A stretch of DNA of 64,000 bases from Bacteroidota bacterium (GCA_016124735.1 WGMZ01000007.1:124001-188000); one strand, 5' to 3'; counted from the stretch's first letter, positions 27,101-35,009 are shown. Made by a program: numbers and translations. Notes: a model not told the origin generated them from the letters alone.

Positions 27101-29264
27101 TGAAAGCGAAACTACTGTCGCCATCGCCAAAGCGCCAGAGATAGCTTTGAACACTGTCCTTCGAATCGAGATCGAGGCTCGGACTAAACGAAGTGGAAAG
27201 TCCCAAACAACCATTGCTGTATTGAATCGTGGCTGAAGCATCTTTGTTCACCTGCATGGTTTGAACAAGGGTATCCCGGCACCCTTGACTGTTCGTTGCC
27301 ACCAACCGGACGTGGTAAGTGCCGCTCAAGCTGAAATCATGGCTTGGATTTGCCACCGAGTCTGTGTTGCTGTTCCCTGAAAAAACATCATTGAAATACC
27401 AGGAGTAAGACACCGCACCATAGGAAGAGTCATGGAATACAAAATGATTTCCAGGATAACACTGGATTGAATCGTTCACAGAAAAGTTGGCATACAACGT
27501 AAACAAGGTAAGCGAATCGTTCCAAACAAAGGTATCGGCAGGAGAGGAGCTGAGAATGCGCAGTTTGTAATGGGTCGAGCTGGAGAGCCAACCTGGCATG
27601 GCTACCGAAAGGCTGTCTGTTCCTGTTGTCGAATCGCTAATGCTGTAGAGATTTGTCGGCGTCGCAAATTGTCCGGAACTATCGCTGAGTTGAAGTGTGT
27701 AGGTGTTTCCGTAATTCCGGGCGACCAGCTTATTAAAGCTGATTCGCAGGCTATCACCCCCACAAAATGTATGGGTATTCGGATTGTTCCAGGTTAGTTC
27801 ATAGGTAGAAAATTTAAGAAGGTAAGCGTCGTAATCGCCGGAACTGCCACCCAGACTATTTTGGTGGCCATTGTAACTGATGGCATTTGCACTGTAAGTT
27901 ACACCAGCGAAATAGATATTGCCCGCAGGATCAGTGAAAGCAGACCTTCCAAAATCCTGAGACGTTCCACCAATATAGGATGCTGTCTGACGAAGCCCGG
28001 CGCTATCAAATTTGATCCAGTATGCGTCCTGGTTCCCGCCACCATATGTATCTTGATAGCCGTTAAAACTGATATTACTGGTACTTGCCGTCGTCCCGGT
28101 AAGGTAGATATTATCCGAAAAGTCCGTAGCAATTTCCTGTCCGTCGTCTTCTCCGATTCCTCCGTAATATGTAGCCCAAATTCGGGCCCCGCTGCTATTG
28201 AATTTTACCAGGAATGCATCTTTGTCGCCACCAAAGCTGGTCTGAAATCCGTTCATGGATATGCTGCTGCTTCCGGTTTGTCCGGAGAGATATACATTGC
28301 CCGAATGGTCAGCGATGGCCATGGAGCGGTGTTCCGCTGAGCCTCCTCCATAATAGGTTCCCCATTGAAGGCTGCCGCTGCTGTCGTATTTTTCAAGAAA
28401 TGCATCCCCATTCCCACCATAACTGGTCTGGTAACCTCCACTGGCAATATTGTTATAGCTACTGGTGTATCCGGATAGGTAAACATATCCCTGGTCATCC
28501 GTGGTCACAGAAGGTCTTTCTTCGGTCGAACTTCCGCCACAATAGGTTCCCCAAATCAGGTTGCCATTACTGTCGAATTTTACCAGAAAATTATCCGAGT
28601 TTCCACCATAGCTGTTTTGGTGCCCGTTGTAACTGATTCCATTGGTGCTGTTGGTATATCCGGCTAAATAAACGCCGCCGAACCTATCGGCTGCCACCGC
28701 CCATCCGTAGTCATCGGAACTGCCACCATAATAGGTCGCCCAGATCCTGTTTCCATTGTGGTCAAATTTAACCAGGAAAGCGTCGCTTCCGCTATTCTTG
28801 CTGTTTTGGTAGCCATTGTAGCTTATCCCTGTGCTGCTGGTGGTTTGTCCAACCAGGTATACATTCCCAACCGGGTCTACTGCGATGGATTTTTCATCGC
28901 CGGCCATTCCACTGTAATAGGTGGCCCATTGCCGCACTCCGGCCGGACTAAACTTCGCAACAAATGCATAAAGGCTTCCATTACCGCTGTAAGAGTTCAG
29001 ATATCCATTATAAGCGATTGCATTGGAGCTCTTGGTGTTACCGGCTAAATAAACATAACCCGAATCATCTGTTGCAACAGTGGTTGCGTAGTCGCCCGAT
29101 GTGCCACCATAATAAGTAGCCCACAATAGGTCCTGGGCCGACACGAGAGAAATTGTACTGAACACCAGGAAGGAAAGCCAAGCCCACGCGCACCTTGAAA
29201 ATGTCGCTGCTCTGGCGAACATAAATGCAACGATGCCACAGACATTTCGGATCCTTTTCAACAT
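18162..29264 (-). CDS. Giant (3700 aa) secreted protein: N-terminal SBBP-like repeats, ~30 PKD-type domains, gliding-motility-associated (T9SS type B-like) C-terminal domain
   Basis: Seven [AG]TYYGG..D..  repeats at N-term; about 30 WxFGDGxSS..xPxHxY units; C-term RIYLPNAFTPNKDDLHPVY...MNYTIFNRWGEIVYKG...GWDGSFEGQPAQQDVYAIQVYY. Confidence 0.93.
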   Translation of the reverse strand: MLKRIRNVCGIVAFMFARAATFSRCAWAWLSFLVFSTISLVSAQDLLWATYYGGTSGDYATTVATDDSGYVYLAGNTKSSNAIAYNGYLNSYSGNGSLYAFVAKFSPAGVRQWATYYSGMAGDEKSIAVDPVGNVYLVGQTTSSTGISYNGYQNSKNSGSDAFLVKFDHNGNRIWATYYGGSSDDYGWAVAADRFGGVYLAGYTNSTNGISYNGHQNSYGGNSDNFLVKFDSNGNLIWGTYCGGSSTEERPSVTTDDQGYVYLSGYTSSYNNIASGGYQTSYGGNGDAFLEKYDSSGSLQWGTYYGGGSAEHRSMAIADHSGNVYLSGQTGSSSISMNGFQTSFGGDKDAFLVKFNSSGARIWATYYGGIGEDDGQEIATDFSDNIYLTGTTASTSNISFNGYQDTYGGGNQDAYWIKFDSAGLRQTASYIGGTSQDFGRSAFTDPAGNIYFAGVTYSANAISYNGHQNSLGGSSGDYDAYLLKFSTYELTWNNPNTHTFCGGDSLRISFNKLVARNYGNTYTLQLSDSSGQFATPTNLYSISDSTTGTDSLSVAMPGWLSSSTHYKLRILSSSPADTFVWNDSLTLFTLYANFSVNDSIQCYPGNHFVFHDSSYGAVSYSWYFNDVFSGNSNTDSVANPSHDFSLSGTYHVRLVATNSQGCRDTLVQTMQVNKDASATIQYSNGCLGLSTSFSPSLDLDSKDSVQSYLWRFGDGDSSFAFNPSHAYSDTGVYNVTLIFTTRSGCIDTSTQSTHIYLKPQISLSADSVCRGLNVDYQLSSSNTGIATYQWNFGDGFTSSSTSPSHQYSGAGNYSNYLKTTFLDGTYCVSDYDSIRVLPLPGANFVIDNDTQCYKGNQVCVHLLNQSSNTQRRRVLFDDGYVDVTDAPSDTFVCYSYSDPAGGSYYIAVQMLDSNGCSQSISTDTAVVIHPEFDTDFSQSISNGCFSTEVDFSNSSNQNPPDVSSFYWDFGDGLKDSSNWSSVKHTYTSNGSFTVKLWAENSDGCKDSSFGSSNITNVNYVVDASIDSIKSTCSSNNRIYASQTPISGATIQWVWQSTDTGSNFSTSFSFEFPGVYHPYVLISYNGCDSLKYLDTLTITGPYARIGAITNKFQCQVSDTVYAVNNSDYFGSTMHGAFWNFGDAFAASCTTNYLAGINATGNCRYATDSFNTKHMYDLNHEGCYYMSLIAYDTINGCSDTVSENISLTAPVAGPDSSLGLKGLFTIQSKTCLGPEADKEISVSLSETQPLCGKQSFWIMWDSTCAANTGNFNNYWKAIIQTHNYDYDNAPCDPNGYVTIGLVIQNGDDSLGNVCRDTVYYHNILHFNFMDPRFGSSYDSSSYYCKGSSFDFYLNAANQDSVYRIIWDWGDGSQTDTNTTDTIQHTFANSGSYQIINQIFTKDGCTGSDTMSINIGVNASLSFSDMSLCVGDSFQVLPQIFYLTDGYNYWADSSRLSANKEELFFNFDDGNGYQNLGTEPWVYNSSIKNYLISVAFRDSMSCWDTINYQDSVRVFGVYAEFSTSQDTFLCPQAIAFRDLSSLYDSTANTSQPDDSLITWVWSFGSGLANSSLQNPERYLSAGDYSVQLKVTNTTGCSDSVRHPLVIVGPIANFTFQSDSIGCEPLRVYFKNESSNATNYIWQFNDSGNTVLSTTSDTAFYFDYELYGNFIPTLTAQGSFNQNGITVSCEATYPDSTAWDSLRLVSVYETPNAGFSYTTNCANKSASFTNTSITDNNSILSFLWEFGDGDTSSQQEPTHYYSDTGHYFVILHTYSEHGCEDTLGKEIVIAPQPVAWFSFNEVCLGTTTLFKDSTNAFNDLIYDWQWDFGDGGSSNLEDPFHDYQGDSSYTIILIVTNIGGCMDTASRSLRIHSYPKASFTVSNQCQYDTIRFSDLSTNSEMPLSYSWSLSDGHTSTQKNPVLKYSSPGAKFITQIVSSVWGCKDTAIGGVSVYAIPAASYSVNDSMQCQDFESFAFSDLSTLSSGSYTRNWNFGDGSTDTAIAPVHLYSSYGNYNVSLVVKSDQSCYDTTLHTMTVFAPIEVAFAIDDPFQCEYENNFTFTDTSTVQNGSISRSWYPGDGNSSTDSIYTHAYSDTGSFVVRLVQLSDQGCRDTLEKTVYINPSPRASFSVNDSTQCLAGNLFQLTNSSSVAKGNYTSTWYFGDQDSAVVQDTNHTYSQDSTWQIYLIVQSDSACSDTASHTSITYPMPVSYFGMSDTALCLSGNQFNFYDSSSIKNGSISQFWQFGDGDSSSNQNPSHSYALEGVYTIQLRTQSNFGCEDTSERNLEVYPMPQARISFSDTALCYRDNQFTFIDSSTIVYGDWTREWSLGEGSGDTNQFAVHNYSQDSVWHLALRIVSSHACADSAFQDIYVYPQAQSAFTVNDSQQCESGNLFLLTNLSSVHQDSLSYSWSFGDTNTDTATAPSHSYLLPGIYTVVLIANTPHLCADTSLDTMTVFPNPQAWIGLSDSNLCFRNHQFKFVDSSQIAYGSWVRVWNFGDATTDTSVISTHHYSSDSSYLVALRIESSHGCLDSAFRTYTVYPQASSDFSVNDSDQCLSDHLFILQNLSSVRKGSLSYSWDFGDGNQDTATQVNHSYSAYGIYTVQLVAITPFACNDTFQETMIVYPNPDAKIGINDSLLCFRNHVFDFKDSTLLPYGSHSRLWLFGDGNSDTAQSVLHSYGQFGVYPAELHVESEYGCKDSAFRTYEVYPQAQAHFSINDTVQCFNGHSFDFANQSQLAQGQLFYTWEFGDGQSDTSTQISHQYAVFGDYSVRLIATTFHQCSDTLDQNVRINPNPLTKIWSNDSFQCINAQSFDLADSSTLAEGNYSREWKLGDGDSSELASFTHPYANPGLYTIHLYLESDKGCLDSGELDIEVFPKPFPFFSVNDTDQCLNTNDFQFSNSSTLSKGTQTFVWNFGDGDSSSLENPAHTYQYSDTMRAVLLATSDEGCVDSVKHDMVVFPKPIASWIINDTAQCVNTNDFQFHAQVQLSSGNISHYFWDLENKRDSGDLDTARTYMNPGTYPVSFLVQTEMNCWDTLQNTLTVHPKPHSLFSINDSTQCLNTQNFVFTNTSSISTGTLTYKWMLGDGDSSTDFEPIHFYLKHDTVDVILYAKSQLGCYDTSEHIVIIYPKPDVYFSTNDTDQCLNGNRFIFSNQSSIPYGTLLHQWVFGDGQSSLNKDNVVVYSTQNTYLVQLKETSNHGCSDSFSNTMIVYPKPNPGFSINDAGQCVNTQDFEFSDQSSIDYGNLHYIYRFGTLGEDTSANPSFYFSPYGDYIVRQVLISDHACTDSLDKEVNVYPKPKANYDVNDSAQCVNYQEFQFFQRSSIDDGGLISYHWDFDDGTTATGQFTPHHFDQPGWYQVVHFTQSDSNCWDTIRKSIRVFPKPTASILYNDSAQCLSTNFYHGSSNSFDSTGINGYYWNIDSDSISKDSSFEHHFSSVGEKTLTLRVRSIDGCYDTTSRKVYIKPMPDPGFSGLKSYFCNDEDPVTLTPNTPGGVFSGPNVVDPQYVPTNLWNDTVKYWVEVNGCADSMYQATQVYPFPKVELGPDTTLCKNEFIPFDLTFWGSRYFWNGKETRADHRINSPGTYYVSVTNLCGTATDSITVSFLNDLCRIYLPNAFTPNKDDLHPVYFPVQFDLEVMNYTIFNRWGEIVYKGTIDSPGWDGSFEGQPAQQDVYAIQVYYEYHLHGEKISGILTGNITVLR
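20890..22410 (-). repeat. Higher-order (two-domain) tandem repeat block within the giant PKD gene
   Basis: Six consecutive ~250-nt PKD units alternate between type A (IGxxDSxLCFRNHxFxFxDS...YGxxxRxW...SSHGCLDSAFRTYTVYPQA) and type B (FSVNDSxQCxxxxLFxLxNLSSV...GxLSYSW...CxDTxxxTMxVxPNP). Confidence 0.8.
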
Positions 29265-29337
29265 GCAATTTCCCAGGCAAGATAGATAAAATTGCAGCGT
29301 ATTTCAGCCTAAGGTATTGGGCAGAAAAGGAATAAGG

Positions 29338-30084
29338 CTATTGCCTTCGACGAATATCGTAGGCCTTGCTATATTTCACATATGGATAGATGCTGGAAAA
29401 AACCGACCAGCATAAACCCGCGTATCCGTTCATGAAATTCAATTGCAGGAGGTAGAATTTCAGAAAGTTAATAGGGATTAAGAAAAAATTAATAAGAGGC
29501 AGTCGGTTTTTACCCCTATTTACGAGATCCTCTGCAGCAAGGCTGGTATAACGGTTAAATTTACCTAAATAATTATCGATACTGTCGAAGCTGTAATGAG
29601 CCACCTTTCCTGGTAAAACTCCGGTCCTTGCCTTGGTTTCCACTTTTTCATGGACTGCAGGGGTTGTCCATTGGGCATGTTTTCGATGGAAGAATCGTAA
29701 TTGGAAATCCTTGGATTCCTTGCCAAAACGAAACGCCCTTCCCATGAATACCAAATAACGTTTTAAATACCAGGCCATGAACGGAATATCCTCTTCGTTT
29801 TGATCCTCCAGAAATTTCCATAAGGCTGGGTCGGGAACTTCATCTGCATCCAAACTGAGAATCCACTCATTTTTCGCTTCATCTACTCCAAACTGTTTTT
29901 GCTGACCGAATCCTTCGAAGTCGTGCTGTATCACCCGTGCTCCAAATGATTTGGCAATTTCTGAGGTGCGGTCACTGCTGTTGGAGTCTACCACCAAAAT
30001 TTCATCGGCACCCTGTATGCTACTCAAAAGCTTTTCAATTCTTTTGGATTCGTTAAAAGCGATGATGACCACAGAATATTTCAT
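29338..30084 (-). CDS. Glycosyltransferase family 2
   Basis: KYSVVIIAFNESKRIEKLLSSIQGADEILVVDSNSSDRTSEIAKSFGARVIQHDF...SLDADEVPDP. Confidence 0.93.
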   Translation of the reverse strand: MKYSVVIIAFNESKRIEKLLSSIQGADEILVVDSNSSDRTSEIAKSFGARVIQHDFEGFGQQKQFGVDEAKNEWILSLDADEVPDPALWKFLEDQNEEDIPFMAWYLKRYLVFMGRAFRFGKESKDFQLRFFHRKHAQWTTPAVHEKVETKARTGVLPGKVAHYSFDSIDNYLGKFNRYTSLAAEDLVNRGKNRLPLINFFLIPINFLKFYLLQLNFMNGYAGLCWSVFSSIYPYVKYSKAYDIRRRQ

Positions 30085-31343
30085 TGTTCCGGTGCCTTGG
30101 GTTCTCCCATTTCGTTAACAAAGAGCAGGAAGAAAGGAAATAAGCATATACCCAGCTGCGTTTGCAAGATAGACTCAAAGCACAAAGCGACCAAAAAGCA
30201 GGAATAGATTGCCAGTTTAAGCAAACGGGGCTTTCGCCAATAATCCAGGATTCCTCCAATCAATAAAGAAAGTAGAAGCAGGGCATTGGGCCAGCCGGAA
30301 GCAATGGCAATTTCCAGGTATTGATTATGAGGTGGAATACGGTTTTCAAGCCATAACATGCTCTCATCTTCATTGTATTGCTGTGCCATGGCTTGGTCTG
30401 CGTCGCCCAATCCAACGCCCATCGGATGTTTCTTCAAAATATGCCAGGCCGTTTTCCATGCTTCCACCCGCATGGCCAGACTTCGGTGATTGATGCTGCG
30501 GTCGCCATGAATTGCCTGAAGATCTTCCATCGAATTTTTAACCTTATTGCGCACCGCCTCGAAACTGAAATAGCTGACCAAAGGAATGATCAGACAGAAA
30601 CCCAAACCGATCCAAACATATTTATTGCTTTTACTGCGCCGCCAATGCCAAAGCATAAGTATCAGCAAGCCGAAATAGAGTCCAATGATACCTGTTCTGG
30701 CCAGAAACCAGTGAATGGTTATAAGATGAATTATTCCTAAAACAAGCCAAATAGCCTTCTTGCTTTTGCTCCAGGCAAATCCGCAATAAAACAGAGCTAC
30801 AGCCTGAATCAAGCTAAAATAAATATGATTGATTCCTGATTCCTGAAACTTGCTGGAGCTGATTGCGGTAAGGTGCCAGGGCCAACTTTTCCCATCCCAG
30901 ATGGGAATGGCTCCCGACTCCAACAATGCGAGATCAATGTTGTTTTTATAAAGCAGGTAGCGAAATAGTGAGATGATTGCAAATACAGCGGCCAAACTGA
31001 TCCAATACAAATGAGCCTTTTTGAAAAAAGAATTTCCTGTTTTATCAGGTGGGTTCAGCGCCGCAAGGGGAATCAAAATCAATGCGAGTTGCCGAACTAT
31101 CACCTGCAACCAGTCATGGATATTTTCGCTCCATAAACCACTGAGCAAATTCATAACCCAGATGAGTAAGATGATCCAGGCATAGCGATTTGCTCTGAAA
31201 TGGTAGGGAGGGAGCAGCGACGACAAACCCAGTAGAATACTGCCAACACTAAGAAAAAAGGGAGTTACCTGCTGATACATAAAGCCGGTTCCCAACAGGA
31301 GGATTCCTGTTCGAAAAAAGGGAAGCTTCAGCTTTTGCAGCAT
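30081..31343 (-). CDS. O-antigen ligase family (Wzy/WaaL-like) membrane protein
   Basis: Multi-TM; WKTAWHILKKHPMGVGLGDADQAMAQQYNEDE...PHNQYLEIAIASGWPNALLL. Confidence 0.88.
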   Translation of the reverse strand: MLQKLKLPFFRTGILLLGTGFMYQQVTPFFLSVGSILLGLSSLLPPYHFRANRYAWIILLIWVMNLLSGLWSENIHDWLQVIVRQLALILIPLAALNPPDKTGNSFFKKAHLYWISLAAVFAIISLFRYLLYKNNIDLALLESGAIPIWDGKSWPWHLTAISSSKFQESGINHIYFSLIQAVALFYCGFAWSKSKKAIWLVLGIIHLITIHWFLARTGIIGLYFGLLILMLWHWRRSKSNKYVWIGLGFCLIIPLVSYFSFEAVRNKVKNSMEDLQAIHGDRSINHRSLAMRVEAWKTAWHILKKHPMGVGLGDADQAMAQQYNEDESMLWLENRIPPHNQYLEIAIASGWPNALLLLSLLIGGILDYWRKPRLLKLAIYSCFLVALCFESILQTQLGICLFPFFLLFVNEMGEPKAPEQ

Positions 31344-31344
31344 A

Positions 31345-32175
31345 TTAACGGGTATAATTCAATCGTACATTTACCCGGTCGTTGTTGTCAACACCAAGTC
31401 TTTTGCCAGCTGCCTCGCTTAGTTTTATCACTACTTGATTCTCCAGTTTATCAGGTTTCCCTACTACACGAACAAATACAGATTTATTTGTACTAAGGTT
31501 GGTGACCATGATAATTGTGCCTACCTCAGCAGTTGGGTGTAAGCAAAAGCTGCGGGATTGATTCATGGTTTCATTCATGGCAACTACGGCAAAACCTTCT
31601 TCTTTCACCTCTCCTGTTACGCTGTTGTATTCGTAACTTCCTTTTGGATTCTCCGGAAGCTTGGGAGTGGTATTTTCTTTCGGAGTTTGTGGTTTTTCCT
31701 CGCCTCCATAATTTTCGTGATGCTCCTTATTCTGAGGCTTTTCTCCCTGGATAATCAATTCCTGTCCCACATCCAGGCTATTGGAGCTTAGTTTATTCTT
31801 CGTTTTTATCTGATCCACACTTACATTGTATAGCTTTGAAATAGCATACAATGTTTCTCCACTTTTAACGATATGGACGATATATTCTTCCTGTGGGACT
31901 GCTTTTTGAGATTCAGGGTTTGGAATCGGAACCAGAATTATTTGTCCAATTTGCAACCCGTTTGCTCCTTCGGGATTTGCCTTTTTAATCTCATTTACAT
32001 CGGCATTGTAACGCCTTGCAATGGCATAAAGTCCTTCTCCCTTTTCCACCCGATGCATGATATAGTATTGGCCATTGACCACTTTCACTCCAAGTGAATC
32101 CAAGGGAGAGGTGGCATGGTGAGCCAGGGTAGGAATACTGAACAAAATACCGAGAAGTAAAAGCAGATTTTTCAT
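31345..32175 (-). CDS. LysM-domain exported protein with RlpA/septal-ring-like C-terminus
   Basis: Two LysM (HRVEKGEGLYAIARRYNADVNEIKKANP; HIVKSGETLYAISKLYNVSVDQIKTKN); start set at MKNLLLLLG because the -7 box is at 32197-32204. Confidence 0.87.
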   Translation of the reverse strand: MKNLLLLLGILFSIPTLAHHATSPLDSLGVKVVNGQYYIMHRVEKGEGLYAIARRYNADVNEIKKANPEGANGLQIGQIILVPIPNPESQKAVPQEEYIVHIVKSGETLYAISKLYNVSVDQIKTKNKLSSNSLDVGQELIIQGEKPQNKEHHENYGGEEKPQTPKENTTPKLPENPKGSYEYNSVTGEVKEEGFAVVAMNETMNQSRSFCLHPTAEVGTIIMVTNLSTNKSVFVRVVGKPDKLENQVVIKLSEAAGKRLGVDNNDRVNVRLNYTR

Positions 32176-32196
32176 GCGCGAAAGGAATATACCAAA

Positions 32197-32204
32197 CAAA
32201 GGTA
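32197..32204 (-). promoter_or_regulatory. Bacteroidota -7 box (TACCTTTG)
   Basis: Exact TAnnTTTG upstream of the LysM gene. Confidence 0.55.
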
Positions 32205-32238
32205 ATCACTTGCATGCTTTTCACTTAATTTCGTAAGC

Positions 32239-33585
32239 ATGAGGATTGCTTCATTTATCATCACTGTGCTGTTAATAATTAGCGGACTGCATGCACAAAA
32301 TCGTACCGATTCTGTATTTGGGAGCCACAAACGCATCTATGAGTTCAGGATTTTTGAGGAAATAGCGCCTGCTGCCACCCGAAAAACGAGTCGGGCCATT
32401 GATGAAGCAAACGCCATGAATGCTGACCTCATTATTCTACACCTGAACACCTACGGCGGACTTGTGAGTGATGCCGATTCAATTCGCACACGTATTTTGA
32501 ATTCGAAAATTCCAGTCTATGTGTTTATCGAAAACAATGCAGCTTCGGCCGGAGCGCTCATTTCCATTGCATGTAACCGGATTTTTATGAAGGAAGGGGC
32601 AACCATTGGTGCAGCAACGGTGGTGGAGGGGAGCGGAGCTGCCGCGCCGGATAAATACCAAAGCTACATGCGCTCTAAAATGCGGGCCACTGCCACTGCC
32701 AGAGGAAGAAGTCCTGAAATTGCTGAAGCCATGGTAGATGGAGACAAAGTCGTACCCGGATTGAATGACACCGGGGATGTGGTTACCCTCACAACAGATG
32801 AAGCGATTCAATGGGGTTTTTGCGATGGAAAATATGCCAGTATAGAAGACATGCTGAAAGCCTATGGAATTGTCGATTATCGAATGATCGTTCAGGAAGT
32901 GGGGTGGATTGATAACGCGATTGGTTTTCTGATATCTCCAGGAGTGAGTGGTGTTTTGGTATTAATAATCCTGGGAGGATTGTACTATGAAATTCGTACA
33001 CCAGGCATTGGTTTTCCTTTGCTTGCCTCAGTTGTGGCGGCATTGCTGTATTTCGCTCCTCTTTATTTGGAAGGATTGGCTGACAATTGGGAAATCCTCA
33101 TTTTTATCCTCGGACTGGTCTTGCTTGGACTCGAAATTTTTGTAATACCGGGATGGGGATTTGCCGGAATATCTGGATTGGTTTTGATGTTCGGATCCTT
33201 GGTATTGGCGGCTGTCAATAATATTGTATTCGACTTCAGCGCATCCAATCCTGAGCAGATTCATAGTGCCTTATTGCGCGTCGTTTATGGAGTGTTGGGC
33301 TTTATTGTATTTGCTATTCTTTCAGCCCGCTTCTTTGTGGATAGTCCGCTATTCAAAAAAATCGGATTGGAAGCTACGCTTCAAAAAGCTGAAGATCCGG
33401 TTTCTGTTGACTTGGTTGGAAAGGATGGAATCAGCGTTACCGATTTAAAGCCTTCTGGCTACGTGGAAGTAGATGGGAAAGAATACGAAGCGAGATCCCT
33501 GGACGGTTACCTCCCAAAAGGACAGAAAGTAAAAATTAAAAAGAAAGAAGCCTGGACCTTGTTGGTGGAAGCTTACAATGCGTAG
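32239..33585 (+). CDS. NfeD family protein (ClpP-like serine protease fused to NfeD membrane and OB domains)
   Basis: NAASAGALISIACNRIFMKEGATIGAATVV and YQSYMRSKMRATA catalytic regions; TM cluster; GYVEVDGKEYEARSLDGYLPKGQKVKI OB fold. Confidence 0.9.
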   Translation: MRIASFIITVLLIISGLHAQNRTDSVFGSHKRIYEFRIFEEIAPAATRKTSRAIDEANAMNADLIILHLNTYGGLVSDADSIRTRILNSKIPVYVFIENNAASAGALISIACNRIFMKEGATIGAATVVEGSGAAAPDKYQSYMRSKMRATATARGRSPEIAEAMVDGDKVVPGLNDTGDVVTLTTDEAIQWGFCDGKYASIEDMLKAYGIVDYRMIVQEVGWIDNAIGFLISPGVSGVLVLIILGGLYYEIRTPGIGFPLLASVVAALLYFAPLYLEGLADNWEILIFILGLVLLGLEIFVIPGWGFAGISGLVLMFGSLVLAAVNNIVFDFSASNPEQIHSALLRVVYGVLGFIVFAILSARFFVDSPLFKKIGLEATLQKAEDPVSVDLVGKDGISVTDLKPSGYVEVDGKEYEARSLDGYLPKGQKVKIKKKEAWTLLVEAYNA

Positions 33586-35009
33586 GCGCCCAATAAACGA
33601 ACCATCAGTAAAATCCAGACCACACTGATCAGATTCAGCACTAAACCGCTGCGAATCATCTCGCGCATTGGAATATTTCCGGATCCATATACAATTGCAT
33701 TCGGCGGAGTGCTGATGGGCAACATGAATGCAAAACTGGAAGCCAAGCCCACGCTTACCGCGAAATTTAGACTGCTGTAGTGGTAGCTTTCCGCAATTCC
33801 AATGACCACCGGAATAAAAATGCTAGCCAATGCTATATTGCTCATAACCTCTGTAAGCAAGAGCATAACCAGGGTTAAAAAGGCAAGTAATACCCATTCG
33901 CTGCTATGCATTTGTTTGAACGCATCGCCAATCAGTTCCATGAGCTGTGTCTCTCTCAAGCCATGAGCCAAAGACAGACCGCCACCAAAAAGAAGGAGAA
34001 TATCCCAGGGGAGCTGACGTGCATCTTCCCAACTTAAAATCATCTTATTAAAATGCCGGTTCACCGGAATGGTGAACATCAGTGAGCCTCCGAAAATAGC
34101 AATCAGGGTATCATCCAAAAGTTTAGTATCGAAAAGGGAATTGATGCTGGGAGCGCTGATCCACAACGATGCAGTAAGGCCGAAAATTCCCGCTGCAAGT
34201 CGCTCATTCCTCGACATTTTTCCCAATGCGTCCCATTTCGATTCAATCAGCAGTTTACTGCCTGGAATTTCCTTCATGGATATCGGATAACGGAATCTGG
34301 TGAGATAGTAATAGGAAATGATCAACAAGCCAAAACTCAAGGGTACTCCGAGTAACATCCATTTCCCAAAACTGAGGTCAGTATGGAGTAGATTGCTGAT
34401 ATATCCTTTCATAACAATATTTGGAGGGGTGCCGATCAAGGTTGCTACACCTCCAATATTGGCACTATATGCAATGCCGAGCATGATCAATAATGCGAAA
34501 TAGCGGCTGTCGTTTGTGTCTGATGACGACTCAAAACCTTCCTTCAATAATACAATAACCGATCGTGCCATTGGCAGCATCATCAGGGCAGTTGCCGTAT
34601 TGCTTACCCACATACTGATAAACCAGGTCGCCAGGAAAAAACCAAAGATCAATCCATTGGTATTTTTTCCAAATAGTCGGATAATAAAGAGGGCTATTCG
34701 CTCATGTAATCCGGTTTTTTCAATCCCTATTGCCAGCATGAATCCTCCAAGAAATAAATACAGGGTGGGATTGGCAAAATTTGCAATGGTGTCTGCCGTG
34801 TCAGATATTTTCAGCAAAGGAAACAGGACCACAGGAATCAAAGCGGTAATGCCCATGGGAATAATTTCACTTATCCACCAAAGAATCATCCAGAAAGCCA
34901 CCCCGCAAACAGCTGATTGTTCGCGGTTTAATCCGGATATCTCCGGAAGTAGTATAAATGCCAGCAAAAAGAGCAGGGGACCGGTCAACCAAAAGAGCAT
35001 GCGCTTCAT
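33573..35009 (-). CDS. SLC13/DASS-family anion:sodium symporter
   Basis: Multi-TM with ANIGGVATLIGTPPNIV and SFAFMLPISTPPNAIVYGSG motifs; start at MKRMLFWLTGPLLF. Confidence 0.9.
   Translation of the reverse strand: MKRMLFWLTGPLLFLLAFILLPEISGLNREQSAVCGVAFWMILWWISEIIPMGITALIPVVLFPLLKISDTADTIANFANPTLYLFLGGFMLAIGIEKTGLHERIALFIIRLFGKNTNGLIFGFFLATWFISMWVSNTATALMMLPMARSVIVLLKEGFESSSDTNDSRYFALLIMLGIAYSANIGGVATLIGTPPNIVMKGYISNLLHTDLSFGKWMLLGVPLSFGLLIISYYYLTRFRYPISMKEIPGSKLLIESKWDALGKMSRNERLAAGIFGLTASLWISAPSINSLFDTKLLDDTLIAIFGGSLMFTIPVNRHFNKMILSWEDARQLPWDILLLFGGGLSLAHGLRETQLMELIGDAFKQMHSSEWVLLAFLTLVMLLLTEVMSNIALASIFIPVVIGIAESYHYSSLNFAVSVGLASSFAFMLPISTPPNAIVYGSGNIPMREMIRSGLVLNLISVVWILLMVRLLGAYAL

Noticed and set aside
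18081-27300. Many plus-strand ORFs antisense to the giant gene (e.g. 18081-18737, 23619-24338, 27861-28340)
   Set aside because: They mirror the repetitive, stop-poor composition of the real minus-strand PKD gene and have no recognisable domains or promoter boxes.
18800-29130. Regularly spaced similar DNA motifs (ccatctccgaaatccca-like) as a CRISPR array
   Set aside because: They encode the PKD WxFGDG motif in frame, vary at the DNA level, and have ~250-nt spacing with coding between; no cas genes.
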